Source: Haemonchus contortus (taxonomy: Eukaryota; Nematoda; Chromadorea; Rhabditida; Trichostrongylidae). Taken from it: 64,000 nucleotides of DNA. Shown here piece after piece: positions 23,983-36,015 of this stretch. The translations under genes were made by a program, and so were the position numbers. The notes beneath the pieces are model-generated. The model was not told the DNA's origin, did no database searches, and saw nothing but the letters and a program-made list of their open reading frames with translations. Each line of letters starts with the position of its first letter. Position 1 is the stretch's first letter. The DNA lies in NCBI GenBank assembly GCA_000469685.2, contig LS997567.1, forward strand, positions 14,019,594-14,083,593, given 5' to 3'.

Positions 23983-24289
23983 CCATCTCTTCAGGATTGA
24001 GGAAGCTGCGACTCGATGAAGTAATTGACTGCCGTTTTCAGGTAACATTATGTTGCGAATTCTTTTTCCACAACGGGATGCTCAAGAAGGCGGAGCACAT
24101 GGTGGTTAGAAAGAGGCAACACTCGGGAGTACGACTGATGAACAACCTGGAACCAAGCGGGATCGATGAGCTTTTGACATGTGTCTAAATCGAACTTTCG
24201 ACGTGCGTTGTCCCTCTGTAGGGACCTGATTGACGCTTCTGATCGTCCTTCCCTCTCCCCGTTGGTCAAATAAAGGGGATCGTAGGGGG
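23983..24289 (+). repeat. ~300 bp direct repeat, right copy
   Basis: Partner of 22001-22299 in direct orientation. The two differ by scattered substitutions and short indels (this copy has an extra CTCAAG in the middle). The age of divergence suggests the event is not recent. Confidence 0.75.
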
Positions 24290-24960
24290 TAAACGATAGC
24301 TGTTTTCATCTAGTTTGCATTTAGCAACTCCCAGTAGATGGATTCCTTCAACCTCTATTAAATTGAGGGACATGACCTGCAGCGAAGCTATCCAACCGAT
24401 TGTTGACCGTCGATCGGTGATTGAATAGGTTGCTGATAATTTGAGCAGCTACACCCGCGTTTTTCGCTTGGCGGGCTTAGTGGAAAGTGATGGTACGAAC
24501 CGGCTACGAAAGCCCACACGCGTGCCATTATTTACTCATGTGTTGATTGCCCGGGGAATGTCCCACGAGTTTATTACCCTTGCTACCGTGTTCACACTGT
24601 TGATACAAAATTTCAACGCCTTCAAATTTTTTTGTCGCTATGTCGCGATACAAGGCAGAGTACGTCTAAGGCCAAAGCTGAGGAATAAATGATATCAGCG
24701 ATTATAGCGTTTGGCACATCGAATAACTTTATATATATATATTTATTTATTTATTCATAGACGCATGCGTTTCCGGATATTTATTTATTTACTTATTTAT
24801 ATATGTACTCGTTATGTCTGCACTGCAAGGACACAAGGCTAGAATAACTACAGCAATCGTTATGCTTTCTAGATGCTTTCCACTGAAATTCTAGCTATTC
24901 GGCGTCGTTTGATACGAACGCGTTCCCGGATATTCAACTTCGTACCATTGCGCATTGAAA
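24290..24960. other. Non-coding, with ATTT-rich low-complexity tract
   Basis: No gene recognised. 24730-24810 is a TATA and ATTT simple-sequence tract. A short frame at 24441-24692 has no family resemblance. Confidence 0.45.
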
Positions 24961-24979
24961 GGAAGCTATGATCACAACG

Positions 24980-26350
24980 AAAAAGGGAACTCTTAAATTA
25001 CGCTACCTGTCCTTGTTGATATTTGCTGGGAGACAGAATCAGTAAGAAGTTCTCCGCGGCGCCGTCCAATTCTGGATCGAGCAAAAGGGAGAGAAATTTC
25101 TCGTTGAAGCACAGGCTACCGTAATGAAACTTGACTTACAGCTAATCGCGGATCACAGCATATAGACCTCGCTTCTAACACAACTCAATAAGGACATGAC
25201 CACGGCTGCAGGTTCATTGGCTGTCACGGATTCACCACGTCACTGTTAGCTACGTACCTTCTCGTGGAAGTCAGGGCACTCCTCAACAGGCGAGACCTAT
25301 GATTCTATCACAGGGAGTGGCTCTTCAGCTACTGCAGCCGATTCAAATTCGACGTGCTCACCGGTTTTTTAACCGAGACATCATGCAGGTTTCGAACTTC
25401 AGTTCGCGACAAAGTCCGCCTTTCTTCGACTACCAAGTTCAGTCGCACTTTATCCGACTACCAAGTTCATATACTTGACGAACTCGCTTAAAGGAAGTGT
25501 TGCGTTCATAATTCAAGGTTATGACTTATCACAGCCAGGCAATCATCACCTTGTTATCGAAGAGCTACGGAGAAGATGCGATCGTCCACAGTACACTCAT
25601 CATCCATTCCATCATGAACTGACACAACTTCAGCCGTTGTCGTCACCATCGAGTCTTCGAGAGACCCTATGCTAAAATCAGTCTTTTTTTCAGTAACTCA
25701 ATCGTTACGAGGATACTGTTACGTCTTTGATCCTATAAACTTCATTCGGAAGAAGTTTCTGAAGACCCCAGTTGGAAGTGAACAAGAGGGAACATCGATC
25801 GGGTGAGACATGAGCCTACCGGAACTCTTGAATTAGACAAAGCCTCTGGGGAATACGAGAACTTTCACTATATTCCAGTCAAATCCACTTCAAACTCAAC
25901 CTCGCCCCTGTTTCTACCCTTCGCTCCAGATCCCCAACACCGGAGGCATTCTACGATCCAAGGACGTGTTGCCTCTGTTACTCTCGTAACCATCGTTCTA
26001 CGCGCTGCCACAATTACAAGCCTGCAGGAAGTCGTCGTGTTATCACTGAGGCTCCTCGATTCTGTTGGAAGGGCATTCGTTACGATATACCAGACCTTCC
26101 CGCGATGTTCCCGAATGTTCTCGTTGTAGAGGCGATCACCATCATATGCTTCGTCCGTGTTTAACTAAAGAACGTTATCTGTCTCCTTCGCCATCAAGAC
26201 ATCACTCTTCATGCCTTAAGCTTCTAATTCTAGAAGCTCGTCACGTAGTCACGAAAAGAGCTCATCTTATGATAGAATATATTTGCGATCCGCCGTTCAG
26301 TCCCACTCATTATCCAGCGAGACAACATTGTGATCCCCTCCTCTAACGAG
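24980..26350 (+). pseudogene. BEL/Pao retrotransposon, gag region, broken
   Basis: The segment KFIYLTNSLKGSVAF, then IIQGYDLS…LVIEELRRRC (25460-25600) matches the Pao gag core (Y-L-x-x-S-L-K-G, Q-G). A zinc knuckle PECSRCRGDHHHMLRPC follows at about 26110-26160, in the order expected. An upstream fragment from about 24980 (KLRYLSLL…, then KFLVEAQATVMKLD) fits the coiled gag N-terminus. Stops and frameshifts separate the blocks. No LTR was identified on the left. Confidence 0.75.
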
Positions 26351-28280
26351 GGAAGAATACATGGTCGCAGTGGCCGCTTAAGAAGAGCTGCATACCAACG
26401 TAGGTCGCTTCGAAGTTGCTTCGAACGCTGATCTGAAATCTAAATTCCAAATCTGCTGAAGGAGTTTGGGAACAAAAAGACGAGATCAATGCCTCTGTGT
26501 GTTATACAGCTTAACCGAACGGATCACAGAGCCGAGCAAAGCCGTAACTGTGCAGCGATGGTGCAACCAATAGGAATCGTTTTGTTCGATGATATGCGTC
26601 GTAACCGCTTGCAAAACTTTTTGAGCTCATTGATGGGCATATGCGAAGCTCTCTGCAATTCCCGGGAACAGTAATTCGTTGAAATTTTCTTCACCACTAC
26701 CGACCGATATGTACGCCTCTATCCCCCGGGAATCAAGATGGGGTTTGAAATTCTCGGCGGCAGCCCCTTTTACACAGTAGAAGGCGATCGAGTGACTCAT
26801 CTGACCAGAGCTCTCTTCAGGAGGAATACGGTCCACACTTTCTGGGAATAATGTCCGCACATTTTAAGCGGTGGTAGAAATCAACTGGCATTTCTGAGGA
26901 AATACTGTAAAACATAGGTTTATTCACATATGATTATCGGCTATTTCTTAAGGTAGGCGCTCTTTCATAAGGCAAATGTGGTGGTGCGGTGGGACATAAT
27001 GAATAAGACGGCTGACTCAAAACCCTAAACCCGCCTACGACTTGCTTTGAAGTTGCCCACCTATAGGCCTTCATTGTTTATTTGAAGCGGCATCAAACTT
27101 ATTCGCCAATCACCATAGGTAGGCAGATCGGTCCGTTTGTTTTGTACCTGATACTTACAACCACATAAGACATAGATATTTGATAACAATAAACTAATTT
27201 GAAAGCTTATCACCGCTCGCAATCTCCTTAACTTTCTAAGAGCACTCCGTTCCGGTGATACAAAGCGTTTTTCTACATATGGGATAGTGCGGCTTCTTTT
27301 GACACTCGAGCTATAGAAGGCTATGGACTTTCCAACAAGCGCCATAAAATTGGAGCTCATGGGCCAGATCACCAAGTTGATGACTACGTTCCACTTCGGA
27401 ACTTTTATATCCTCACAAACGTACTGGGTTTCTTTCGCGAAGATACGGGTCGATGATCGCCGCTGTAATCACCAGGCGATCGCAGAGAATCATTGTGGTT
27501 GCCTTCCGCGGACTTGAATTCCTCGCAAAGAATAAAGGGTTTGTTTTCATATCATCAAGAAGTACGATTCAAATACTCTTTGTAACCGCCTCTTCCTAGA
27601 TGGGGCACCCGTTATGCTGCAAGAATGAAAGTCTCAAATATGATGGCACCACCTTTTATCAGAAGATTCGCCTGTTACATGCTGGAGAGCGTGTGATCCG
27701 ATATATCATTTAGAACCTCTCTCCTTGAAGCCGCTGAAGCCCATTTAGAGCAAAAGTTCACAATTCCTCTTTTGCTCAAATGGAGCTCCACCCTTATTCC
27801 GCCTGTGAGGGGCAAAACAGAAACTTCTTTTGTAATCCTTTTTCAGTGCTCCTAAATTGTGAGAGAGCTTCCCAGATGCCCAACGTTAAGCCCAAAACGT
27901 TTTCCAAGCGTTTAGGACTCATTCAAAGGAAATGCAAAACAGGCGCATGCATCAAGGAGCCGATCCATGATGTCATGCCTACCAGTCCACAGTTCTTCTG
28001 GCTGCGCACTATTACGTTGATCGGTGATCCGCTAGTTACCTTGGATAATAGGAGGAGGCATTGGTCTCGTAACTTCGTCCCCAAAATCGTTTAGCAGTTT
28101 TGGAACACAGACTTGATAACAGCGTTCGAAAGTGCCAACGGCGGTATACACCTCGTCTTGAGCGGCCACTGCGACCAAGCATCCTTCCCTTGTTAAAAGA
28201 TCTCATGGGACTGAGCGCGCACAACACCATACGGTTCGATTCAGATCTTCAGTATAAGATCCCTCCTTGCGAGAGCAGTA
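26351..28280. other. Unassigned block between BEL gag and protease
   Basis: The gag zinc knuckle and the protease should be close together, but here about 2 kb of unrecognised sequence separates them. Open frames (for example 27061-27375 minus and 27780-28094 plus) match nothing I know. It may be an insertion into the retrotransposon; no terminal repeats are seen. Confidence 0.4.
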
Positions 28281-28439
28281 ATGAGAGAGGACGACATCAG
28301 GATCGAGGTTCACAGGTCTACGTCACAGATAATTCAGACGTCGGATACAGAGATCTTATCCGACATCTCGAAGATCCGTCCGACACGCGAGTTTGTACCA
28401 CTAGGGACTGTTCCACCTCGTCCATTCTCATGGAGTGCA

Positions 28440-29490
28440 GTTGCCCGGCTTAACATAAAGGTTTCACACATCACTCCGCTCACTGCGATGATATTCGGAG
28501 CAGCACGTATCACAGAGCCATCGGGTATGATAGATGTAGATCTTGTCGACGACGAAGGCCAGAAAACCCAACTTATCCTTTATACCGAGGAACACCTTAC
28601 TTTCCGATGTTCCTCTGTCAACTTGCAGAGGACAGACTGTGTGCAACAACCGCCTTGCTATCGGTCGCGCCGTTACACCGTAATCATCTTGATTGTGATC
28701 TAAGATATCGTCACATCGGATTGTCTTCAGACCCTCTCTCATTTTGCAAAGAACCATTAGACCTGAACCTGTGCAAAACGCGTTTCGGTCCAATCATTTC
28801 CGGATCCATTTTTTCTTGCCCGACCTGCAGCATTTTCCCACTAGTCCCATGCCTACCTCATCGGACGAGGTCGATCCCGTCTCCCGCTTCGACCGTCTAG
28901 ACGTCATTTACTATCGCAGATGATCTCGATTCCTACTCCGATCAAAAACATTACCGTATACTGCAACAATTTCAGGACACTGAGTTAGAGCTTGATGGAC
29001 GCCGACATGTAATATTTCCATGGAGTCATCTCATCCTAGACTAGCAACTCCTCGCACTCAAGCGATTCGAAAGCCAGTATAAATCCTCCGTCGCTGGGTC
29101 GGATCTTTGGCGGTATCGATCGACGATTACCTTGACAAAGGGATCATCGAGGGAGTCGACGAACACCACTTCGACAATTATAGGTAGAGTCTACCACATC
29201 TTTCATCAGGCAGTGATCAAGGATTCGTCTACTACCACCAAGATGAGAGTCGTTTTCGACGCTTCATCCTAATGTGAAGGAGCCCCTACTGTCAACGATT
29301 GCCTCCATCCCGGCTATCTATACTACCTGACCTCGTTGGAATTCATCTGTCCCGCCTCAAACTCATCCTCCTTATAGCCAAAGTAAGAGAAGCCTACCTT
29401 AAAATTCGTATACAACTCAGTCGAAAAAACGCTACATGATTTTTATGGTTGTTTGACCCAATACCGCCGCAGTCTTGCCAATCCGTCCTT
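28440..29490 (+). pseudogene. BEL/Pao protease and reverse transcriptase start, broken
   Basis: MIFGAARITEPSGMIDVDLV, then DDEGQKTQLILYTEEHLT (about 28488-28602), fits the C-terminal part of the Pao protease. RFGPIISGS follows (28780-28805). Then come DGRRHVIFPW, FESQYKSS, GIIEGVDEHHF, the segment with HQAVIKDSSTTTKMRVVFDA (to about 29272) and VNDCLHPGYL (about 29297-29325), the linker and start of the reverse transcriptase. After a frameshift LIAKVREAYLKIRIQLSRKN…FLWLFDP follows (to about 29460), then the match stops. The YxDD core, RNase H and integrase are absent. Confidence 0.78.
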
Positions 29491-29499
29491 ATTTCGACA

Positions 29500-31440
29500 A
29501 GCTTAATCCTGCATAATCAATGATATTATGTTATCTTACTCACACTAATGTAGAAATGATCGAATTATCCTCTCAGTCGGCCAGGAATGAGCGATGATTT
29601 GTAAGGCACTCTATCATTCAATTGGTGTTCCGAGAAGTGGGACACGTTCTTCACTACTTCGTTATATTTACTGAGATTATGCTCTTTTCACGGTCACTGC
29701 GCCTCTTCTTCCCCTCCCCCTCACTTTTCGTCAACCGCGAATGGGAGTAGGTTTGGTCTCTTTCTCCCATCTATCATCAGTGTCTTAATCCTGACGCCTT
29801 AACTCTCACCATATTTGAACGCCCCATATACAAATAAGCGACTTTTGGGCGCGCCACGCTCTCTGTGGGAGGAGTTCAGTCCTGCCACCTAACATTGACG
29901 TTGCCATCCGACAGTCTGTACCCTTACACGATTTGAATGGTGTATGTAGGTTCAGGGGAGCAGGCCACATGTATACGCACATGTACACATACACACATAC
30001 ACACTCAGCGCGCTATATATAATAGGATAAGGTAGTCACCTTGGAACAGGGAACTCCGGTGCCTGTGAAATTCTTGTCGTTTGCTAGATCAGTCGATGGA
30101 AGCCAGGAGCTTTTCACAGAGCCATATCCCATAGCCAGCCACAGAGTTCAACCTCTCTTTTGCTGTATTATTCAAAACCTCGGCGTATAGATAGTCAATG
30201 TCAGTCGCTTAAGTGCCACAGCTTCCTCGGCACTTTCGTAGGTTCATTTGCTGAAAACTCTGAAGGTATCGATTATAATAAGAATAATCTTTTGTATGCC
30301 AGTATTAACTTAACTCAAGAGCGATGCTGTTAGCCTATAGCTTCTGATAAGCATTTATGGACCAGTGTAAATTTATTTATCACATCCAAGCTAATTATCG
30401 TGGTATGCAGGACGTCCTTGACTGAATTCTACCAATTTCGGAGGAATAAAGTGATAAATCAAAATCGAGCGAGCTTGCTAAGCAAGAATAAAAAAGTAAC
30501 GAAGCGACAAATAGTCGAACCATAGTAAAAACGTGACAAGTTCCGCACCTTCACTGGACGAATCACCCTTTTCACCTCCCCATGAGGCTCATAAATAGTC
30601 TGTTGTCACAGGGCAAAGAATGGGTAAAATGCATCGATCGATATGATTTATCGGAATCCGAATGTGAAAGAAGAGATATACTACTGATGTTGCTTATTAC
30701 TGAAGGTTTTTATAATTTCTTCAAGAAATTCGGTAATGTTATTGGAATTGTCCTTGATAGAATCGTTGTACCCTATACTTAGACGGCTGTCTTCACACAT
30801 GTGCGAGCATCAGCGACAAAGCATTCGTTTCTGTCATCCGCGATCTCCATCTACGGTAGATCGAGGACTCGACGAAGATGGCGTTGTGAGGATTCGTTCA
30901 GCTGCTTTCGCTGTTTCACGTGAACGACAAGCACATCCCCTTAACTTACAGCAGGCCTACCCTTAGATCGTGAAGATTCTACGACAGCCCACTCGACTAT
31001 TGTTCTTGTCCATCTGTCACATCTCTTTACATCATAACACCGACCTAACTCAGTCTTGCATTTTTCGTGTATTCCATCGGATCGCAAAGTTGAGATATTC
31101 TGCTCATGTCGAAGCTGCGGAGCCCCACTTCATATTGAGTGAGCCAGTTGGACCTCAAAACACATCGCTCGAGCGCTGTATGACTCGTGTTCAAAGCCCG
31201 TGTCGTAGATGCACCGGTCTTCCAAGTTTCCAAGCCTAACAGAGCGCAGGAAGAACTGTGGAATCGAACAGATAAGCGCGAAGATCCGGGGCAGCCAGAT
31301 GGTTGGTGACCTCATTGGAGTTCAAAGGCTGCCCATGCTGCTTTCTCACCATCTCACCAGTCCTCCCCTGATGCCGTTGTCCATATTCATGGGACGCAAG
31401 AGATTAAGTTAAGACGAGGCTCTCTTGATAGGTGGCCAAT
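29500..31440. other. No recognisable gene (intronic), CA microsatellite inside
   Basis: 29955-30007 is a CACA-rich simple repeat. A + strand frame at 30736-30966 (ending …DEDGVVRIRSAAFAV…) weakly resembles a retroelement integrase N-terminus but is too short to claim. Nothing else recognised. Confidence 0.4.
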
Positions 31441-31443
31441 CTT

Positions 31444-31964
31444 ACAAGGAAGGTCTTTCAGGGCGTGGGACGCTTTTTGAAAATGGTTTTTTGCATGGTA
31501 TAGGGGCATGAGCACTGAGTATAAAACTATGGTTCATTTCCGCTAAATGGCCTTCTGAATGCCAAAAAACGACTGAAAACGATTTTGTCAGAAATCACCG
31601 TTTTAACCCACTCAGCGTCGTTTGTTTCATTCATGGCGTCGACTTTCCGTACAGTAGAAGGCGCCAGTTGACTGCGCATCGAAAATAACGTGAAAGGTAG
31701 CCAAAAAAGGGGGTCACATGTTGAAAAGTGCGGGGAAGTTTCATATAGCCTCTCCACGGTTAAGCTGCCAGCAGCGTCGGATGGTGTGGTGGATAGCGAT
31801 GTGGACTTCGAGGAAGGACGACTGGGATGGGTTGATGGTTCGGAAACTCCGGGCTTTGCCGTTTTTGCATTTTATGCTGCCACCTCCAGATTGGCTCCAT
31901 ATTGCACCAGGGCCAAAGCAAGTGCCTGACTGGTCATGGTCGTGCCCAGGACCAGCCAGGCACA
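31444..31964 (+). repeat. Left arm of a large inverted repeat (521 bp)
   Basis: Reverse complement of 32934-33454, equal length, with only about a dozen differences by eye (about 98 percent identity). The arm ends in ACAAGGAAGGTC outward. The outer end of the right arm joins the truncated RTE reverse transcriptase. No transposase in or between the arms. Confidence 0.93.
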
Positions 31965-32933
31965 CCTCCACAAACCGTCAGAATTTGTTGTGTGGAGCGC
32001 TATCAGTGGAGGGGCTACCAGGCTTCACACATCCAGGAGTATAAAGGTGCCTCTTAAATTCACACTTAATAAGTGTTGTAATGGGGGGGGGGTGGTCCCC
32101 CCCCCCCATTACAACACTTATTAAGTGTGAATTTAAGAGGCACCTTTATAACCCTATAATATGGTTCCTATTTGATGGAAGTTGTCCTCGACCTCGTTCG
32201 TCAATGCAAAGACAACAGGGTTCCGATTCCGACCTTCCTCTGGGAGTCCACTGCGGACTCCTGAGGGAGAACCAATCAGACTCTCATTCAATTCATCTTC
32301 TTGCTGAAGCATCCATGAGCACTAGGCTTGATGTGAAAAGCTGTCAGCCCTGAAGGGAATCATTCTAGCGCTGGTTCACTAGATGAATAATAGATGAAGG
32401 GTTTCGGCGATACCCGTTCCCAACCTGCGATCCCCTAACTTGCGTCCGTGTGAAGGGCTGGCAGGACACGAACAAGAAGGACATCGCTGAAGTCGAGGTG
32501 ACTACAGAAGATGAGTGACTGATCGTGAGGAGAGAAGGAAATGGAGATGACTAACCAGAATAGTGGACAAAAACCCTTTAACGGCGCGAGATCAACGCTA
32601 GGGTAAAAAACGGTGAAATCATCGGAATTAGATGACCCTTCCATCAGTTGGAAGGAATTCCGTCGAAATAGAACAACAATCAAACCATCACTGTCCATAC
32701 CATTCAAAGAATTGTATGGACTGTGCCATGTCCATACAATGTCCGAAGACCAGATGATGTGATATCGAGTTTTTTGACTACAAACTACGTGAGGAAGTTG
32801 AGGAAGGAGGGGGGGGGTAGGAAAGGAGGATTCGGAGGTAGGAACGGAGGACTGGGAGTGTTGAGCCTGGAAGCTCCTCCACTGATCACTGATAGTGCGT
32901 CACACAAGAAATTCCAACGGCCTGTAGAGGTTA
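31965..32933. other. Spacer of the large inverted repeat, with palindrome and small hairpin
   Basis: 969 bases with no recognised gene. It contains the 109-bp palindrome at 32041-32149 and a small hairpin at 32712-32739 (TTGTATGGAC / GTCCATACAA). A G-run (nine Gs) is at about 32808. Confidence 0.7.
32041..32149. repeat. Near-perfect palindrome with poly-G/poly-C centre
   Basis: Left arm 32041-32092 ends in a run of ten G; right arm 32097-32149 begins with eleven C; only TGGT lies between. The arms (ATAAAGGTGCCTCTTAAATT… outward) are otherwise identical on opposite strands. Such a G/C-run hairpin is hard to sequence, so an assembly or read fold-back artefact must be considered. Confidence 0.9.
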
Positions 32934-33454
32934 TGTGCCTGGGTGGTCCTGGTCACGACCATGACCAGTCAGGCACTTGCTTTGGTCCTGGTGCAATATG
33001 GAGCCAATCTGGAGGTGGCAGCATAAAATGCAAAAGCGGAAAAGCCCGGAGATTCCGAACCACCAACCCATCCTAGTCGTCGTTCCTCGAAGTCCACATC
33101 GCTATCCACCACACCATCCGACGCTGCTGGCAGCTTAACCGTGGCGAGGCTATATGAAACTTCCCCGCACTTTTCAACATGTGACCCCCTTTTTTGGCTA
33201 CCTTTCACGTTATTTTCGATGCGCAGTCAACTGGCGCCTTCTACTGTACGGAAAGTCGACGCCATGAATGAAACAAACGACGCTGAGTGGGTTAAAACGG
33301 TGATTTCTGACAAAATCGTTTTCAGTCGTTTTTTGGCATTCAGAAGGCCATTTAGCGGAAATGAACCATAGTTTTATACTCAGTGCTCATGCCCCTATAC
33401 CATGCAAAAAACCATTTTCAAAAAGCATCCCACGCCCTGAAAGACCTTCCTTGT
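32934..33454 (-). repeat. Right arm of the large inverted repeat (521 bp)
   Basis: Partner of 31444-31964. A 76-codon frame (33141-33371 on +, 31527-31757 on -) is preserved in both arms with a single residue change, but resembles no known protein; this may simply reflect recent duplication. Confidence 0.93.
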
Positions 33455-33455
33455 T

Positions 33456-35420
33456 AGTTCAACCTTCGTCGGCCCAAGCTTTCTTCTGAACTGTGTCTTT
33501 GTTCGATTGATCCGCCCTACCTTCTTTCCTGCTTCATTGAGCTCAGCTAGCATAGCCTCAGATTTCGCAACGCTACTCGAAAAATGAACAATATCGTTCG
33601 CAAGTCGGAGATTTGAGAGAAACCGCTTTCGATGCCCTTCTCGTCTCAGTTCAGCGACTTCATAACCCACTGCAGCGCGGCTGTGAACAGCCTCGAGAAA
33701 ATAGTGTCGCCTTATCGCACACCCGTCCCTATTAGAATGGCGAGAGGTCGTTGGAACAGCTCCACCATCGTGCTGCAGCGTCTATTGTAGTCAGCTGATG
33801 TTCTTATCTAGGGAGGGTTCGCTCCTTGATCCGCCAGTGCTGGCAGAACTGCTTTCGTTTTGACGCTGCCAAAAGCTTTTTCATGGTCGACAAAGGTAAG
33901 AGCAAGAGGCATACGGAATCCTCGACCCACTTCGATGACGATAGCGACCCCTTGGATGTGGTTGAGCAGCTGAATCATTTCCAGGGAATCCTTCCTGCTC
34001 TACAGGTTGAGCTCAATCCGACGTTCGCGATGTGCGAATTAGAATGATTTTCGTGATCAGCTTGTGAAGCATACTCAATAAGCTCATTTGGCGGTAGATG
34101 CAAAGATCATCCCGGTCTCCCTTCTTGTGTAGAATGACCATCCGCGAGTTCGGTCGGGTATGATCCTTATGGGAGTATGATGTCATGTGTTTTGCGAGGA
34201 GCGCATGAATTTCGTGGCCACCTGCACAGAGTAGGAGCTGAGATCTTGTTGGGGGGCTGGGATAGTGTCCCTTTTCATGCTCGCGATCGCAACTCTCACC
34301 TCCGAAGGATCCGAGATGCTGTTCCGCCAGTGGGGATTATTGGTCTCCGCACGTGTGTCGTTAGTGGTGGAGGTTGATGTAAAACCTCTTGGTAATGTCA
34401 TCCATCTTGAATCTCGATGTTGTGGTATTACGACCTCCTTCTTCAAATGCGGAAGAGGAATACTGTGGTCTCAAGGATCCCAGTGGCATTTTTTCAGACT
34501 AGTTCTGTTCAAGGCTGCCTCCAGTAGTCTTCTTTCCCTGTATAGCTGGAAGTCCCGTCGCATTGCTCGTCTGCAGCTAATGACTGCTTGTAGCCTTTCA
34601 AGATGGCGTTCTGGCCAAGCTTCGAGAGTCTTCTAGCCCTGAAAAGATTATTCGTTGCTTTTGAAATCCGAGCGGAGGAATCCTTTCGAGGAAACTCGGC
34701 CTGTTCACCATAAGTAAGGAGACCCCGAACTATTGTAGTCTTTTGGCCGGGTCATCCAAGACCCGCCAGTCAAATCGGGACAAAGCGTCATTCAAAACAT
34801 CTCCGTCGCATACTGCATGCTCTTTGCGCGATGTCGAGATTTTTTTCCAGCCTGTGATTGAATCTCATCTTAGCGTGAAGAATTTGATGATCAGAACCAC
34901 TGCAGAAAAATGATACTACACTGACATCTGGTGAGCACAACTTTCTGCTTGTTGATTTATAGTCCAGTTCAGCATGAGTTGTGCCGTTTGGAGCTTCTCA
35001 TGTTCAGCGGCGACCTTCTTCTGGAAAAAAGAGTTGCTATGGAAGAATCGAGCCGCGGACAGAAGTCAGGCCAGACGGTTTCCGTTCTTGCTCCTGTCTT
35101 CCATTCCAAACTTTCCAATACAGAACTCTTCCTCTTGTGCTCCGCCACGCGTGGCGTTGAAATTTCCAACAACAAATCCGTAGAAGGATTTTTCTTCGTG
35201 GATGACCTCCTCAAGTTAGTACTGGATCTCATCGAGCTTTTCTTCTTCAACTGTAGAATATGGAGAGTGGCGGTTGACGATAGAGATGGTCATCAGGTGC
35301 GTATGTATTAAGCATAGGATGGTGAAGCGAGGAGACAGAACCTCGTGAGACGAGATGGAAGAAAGATGGGTGTATAGTCACCAATCCGTTCCTTGAGAGA
35401 ATGTTCATCATTTCAGTTAT
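33456..35420 (-). pseudogene. RTE-type LINE: partial endonuclease and reverse transcriptase, broken
   Basis: Read right to left it holds the end of an APE-type endonuclease (HPSFFHLV, LNTYAP, then LEEVIHEEKSFYGFVVGNFN near 35160-35230, and GSDHQILHAK near 34855-34890). The linker SEVRVAIASMKRDTIPAPQQ follows at about 34240-34300. The reverse transcriptase blocks VLTFVDHEKAFGSV-like (about 33860-33900), RPLAILIGTGVR, RLFTAALQWVMKSL and LSNLRLANDIVHFSSS (33575-33635, the Y/F-A-D-D box degenerated to LANDI) follow in family order. Many stops and frameshifts. It is cut off at the right arm of the inverted repeat just after INRTKTQF. Confidence 0.85.
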
Positions 35421-36015
35421 CTTTGTATTAAACTCTTTAACCGTAGAACAAGTGTTGAAATTCTCAATCTTCCTGTGTACAGTTATAACAGAGGCTCTCT
35501 TGATCAAAATTATCATTATTACTGTGAGGGAATCTGATGGCATTATAGATAAAATCATCTTCATTATACAGTTTAGTATTCATTTCACTGTTAATTGGTG
35601 TTGATATTGATATTCAGTTAGAAAGTGTTGCTATTTTGAGCGAACCTCATCGGAGAGGTGCACTCCTATTGCTACTGTTTTGTGTCCTTGTAAGAGAAAC
35701 ACGAATTACCTACAGCAGCCGACGATAACAGACTTTCGCAGTGTACCTAATCTCATAGTACTCCATGAGAGTACAAGGTCGATGTAAAATTTTTCGCCAC
35801 CCTGCTCAAAAATAAGTGATGACAACCATGAAGAACTTAGCTCTGCAACACTACCCTAATTTTTTTAGCTTTTTGGTGTTACTCTTTAGTTTATTCATTA
35901 TCAAAGGTGGTTGAAAAAAATATCGTGGATCGTTCATTGCACAGGCGAAAGTTGGACTATTTGACATAGAGAGATTTAGACTCAGAAGAATGATGCTTCT
36001 AGCACTGTGATTCTC
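35421..36015. other. No recognisable gene
   Basis: Transition between the RTE LINE and the foldback element. The first 150 bases may still belong to the LINE endonuclease N-terminus (minus strand). The rest is AT-rich with nothing recognised. Confidence 0.4.

Larger units (their letters stand above)
23496..24296 (+). mobile_element. 3' LTR of the Ty3-like element (probable)
   Basis: Begins TGTGGAATAGGGAGG directly after the polypurine tract. It contains a TATATAA box at 23617-23623, a hairpin with arms GTGGGTCATG (23556-23565) and CATGACCCAC (23603-23612), a CT/CC-rich transcribed part (23640-23780) and AATAA signals near 23840. The right-hand copy of the direct repeat (23983-24289) would be its 3' portion. 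The exact right end, and hence the LTR length of about 800 bases, is uncertain. Confidence 0.6.

Noticed and set aside
30736..30966. BEL/Pao integrase N-terminus (…DEDGVVRIRSAAFAV…)
   Set aside because: Only a short D-E-D-G-(V/I)-(V/L)-R resemblance, and the following zinc-finger and integrase blocks are missing.
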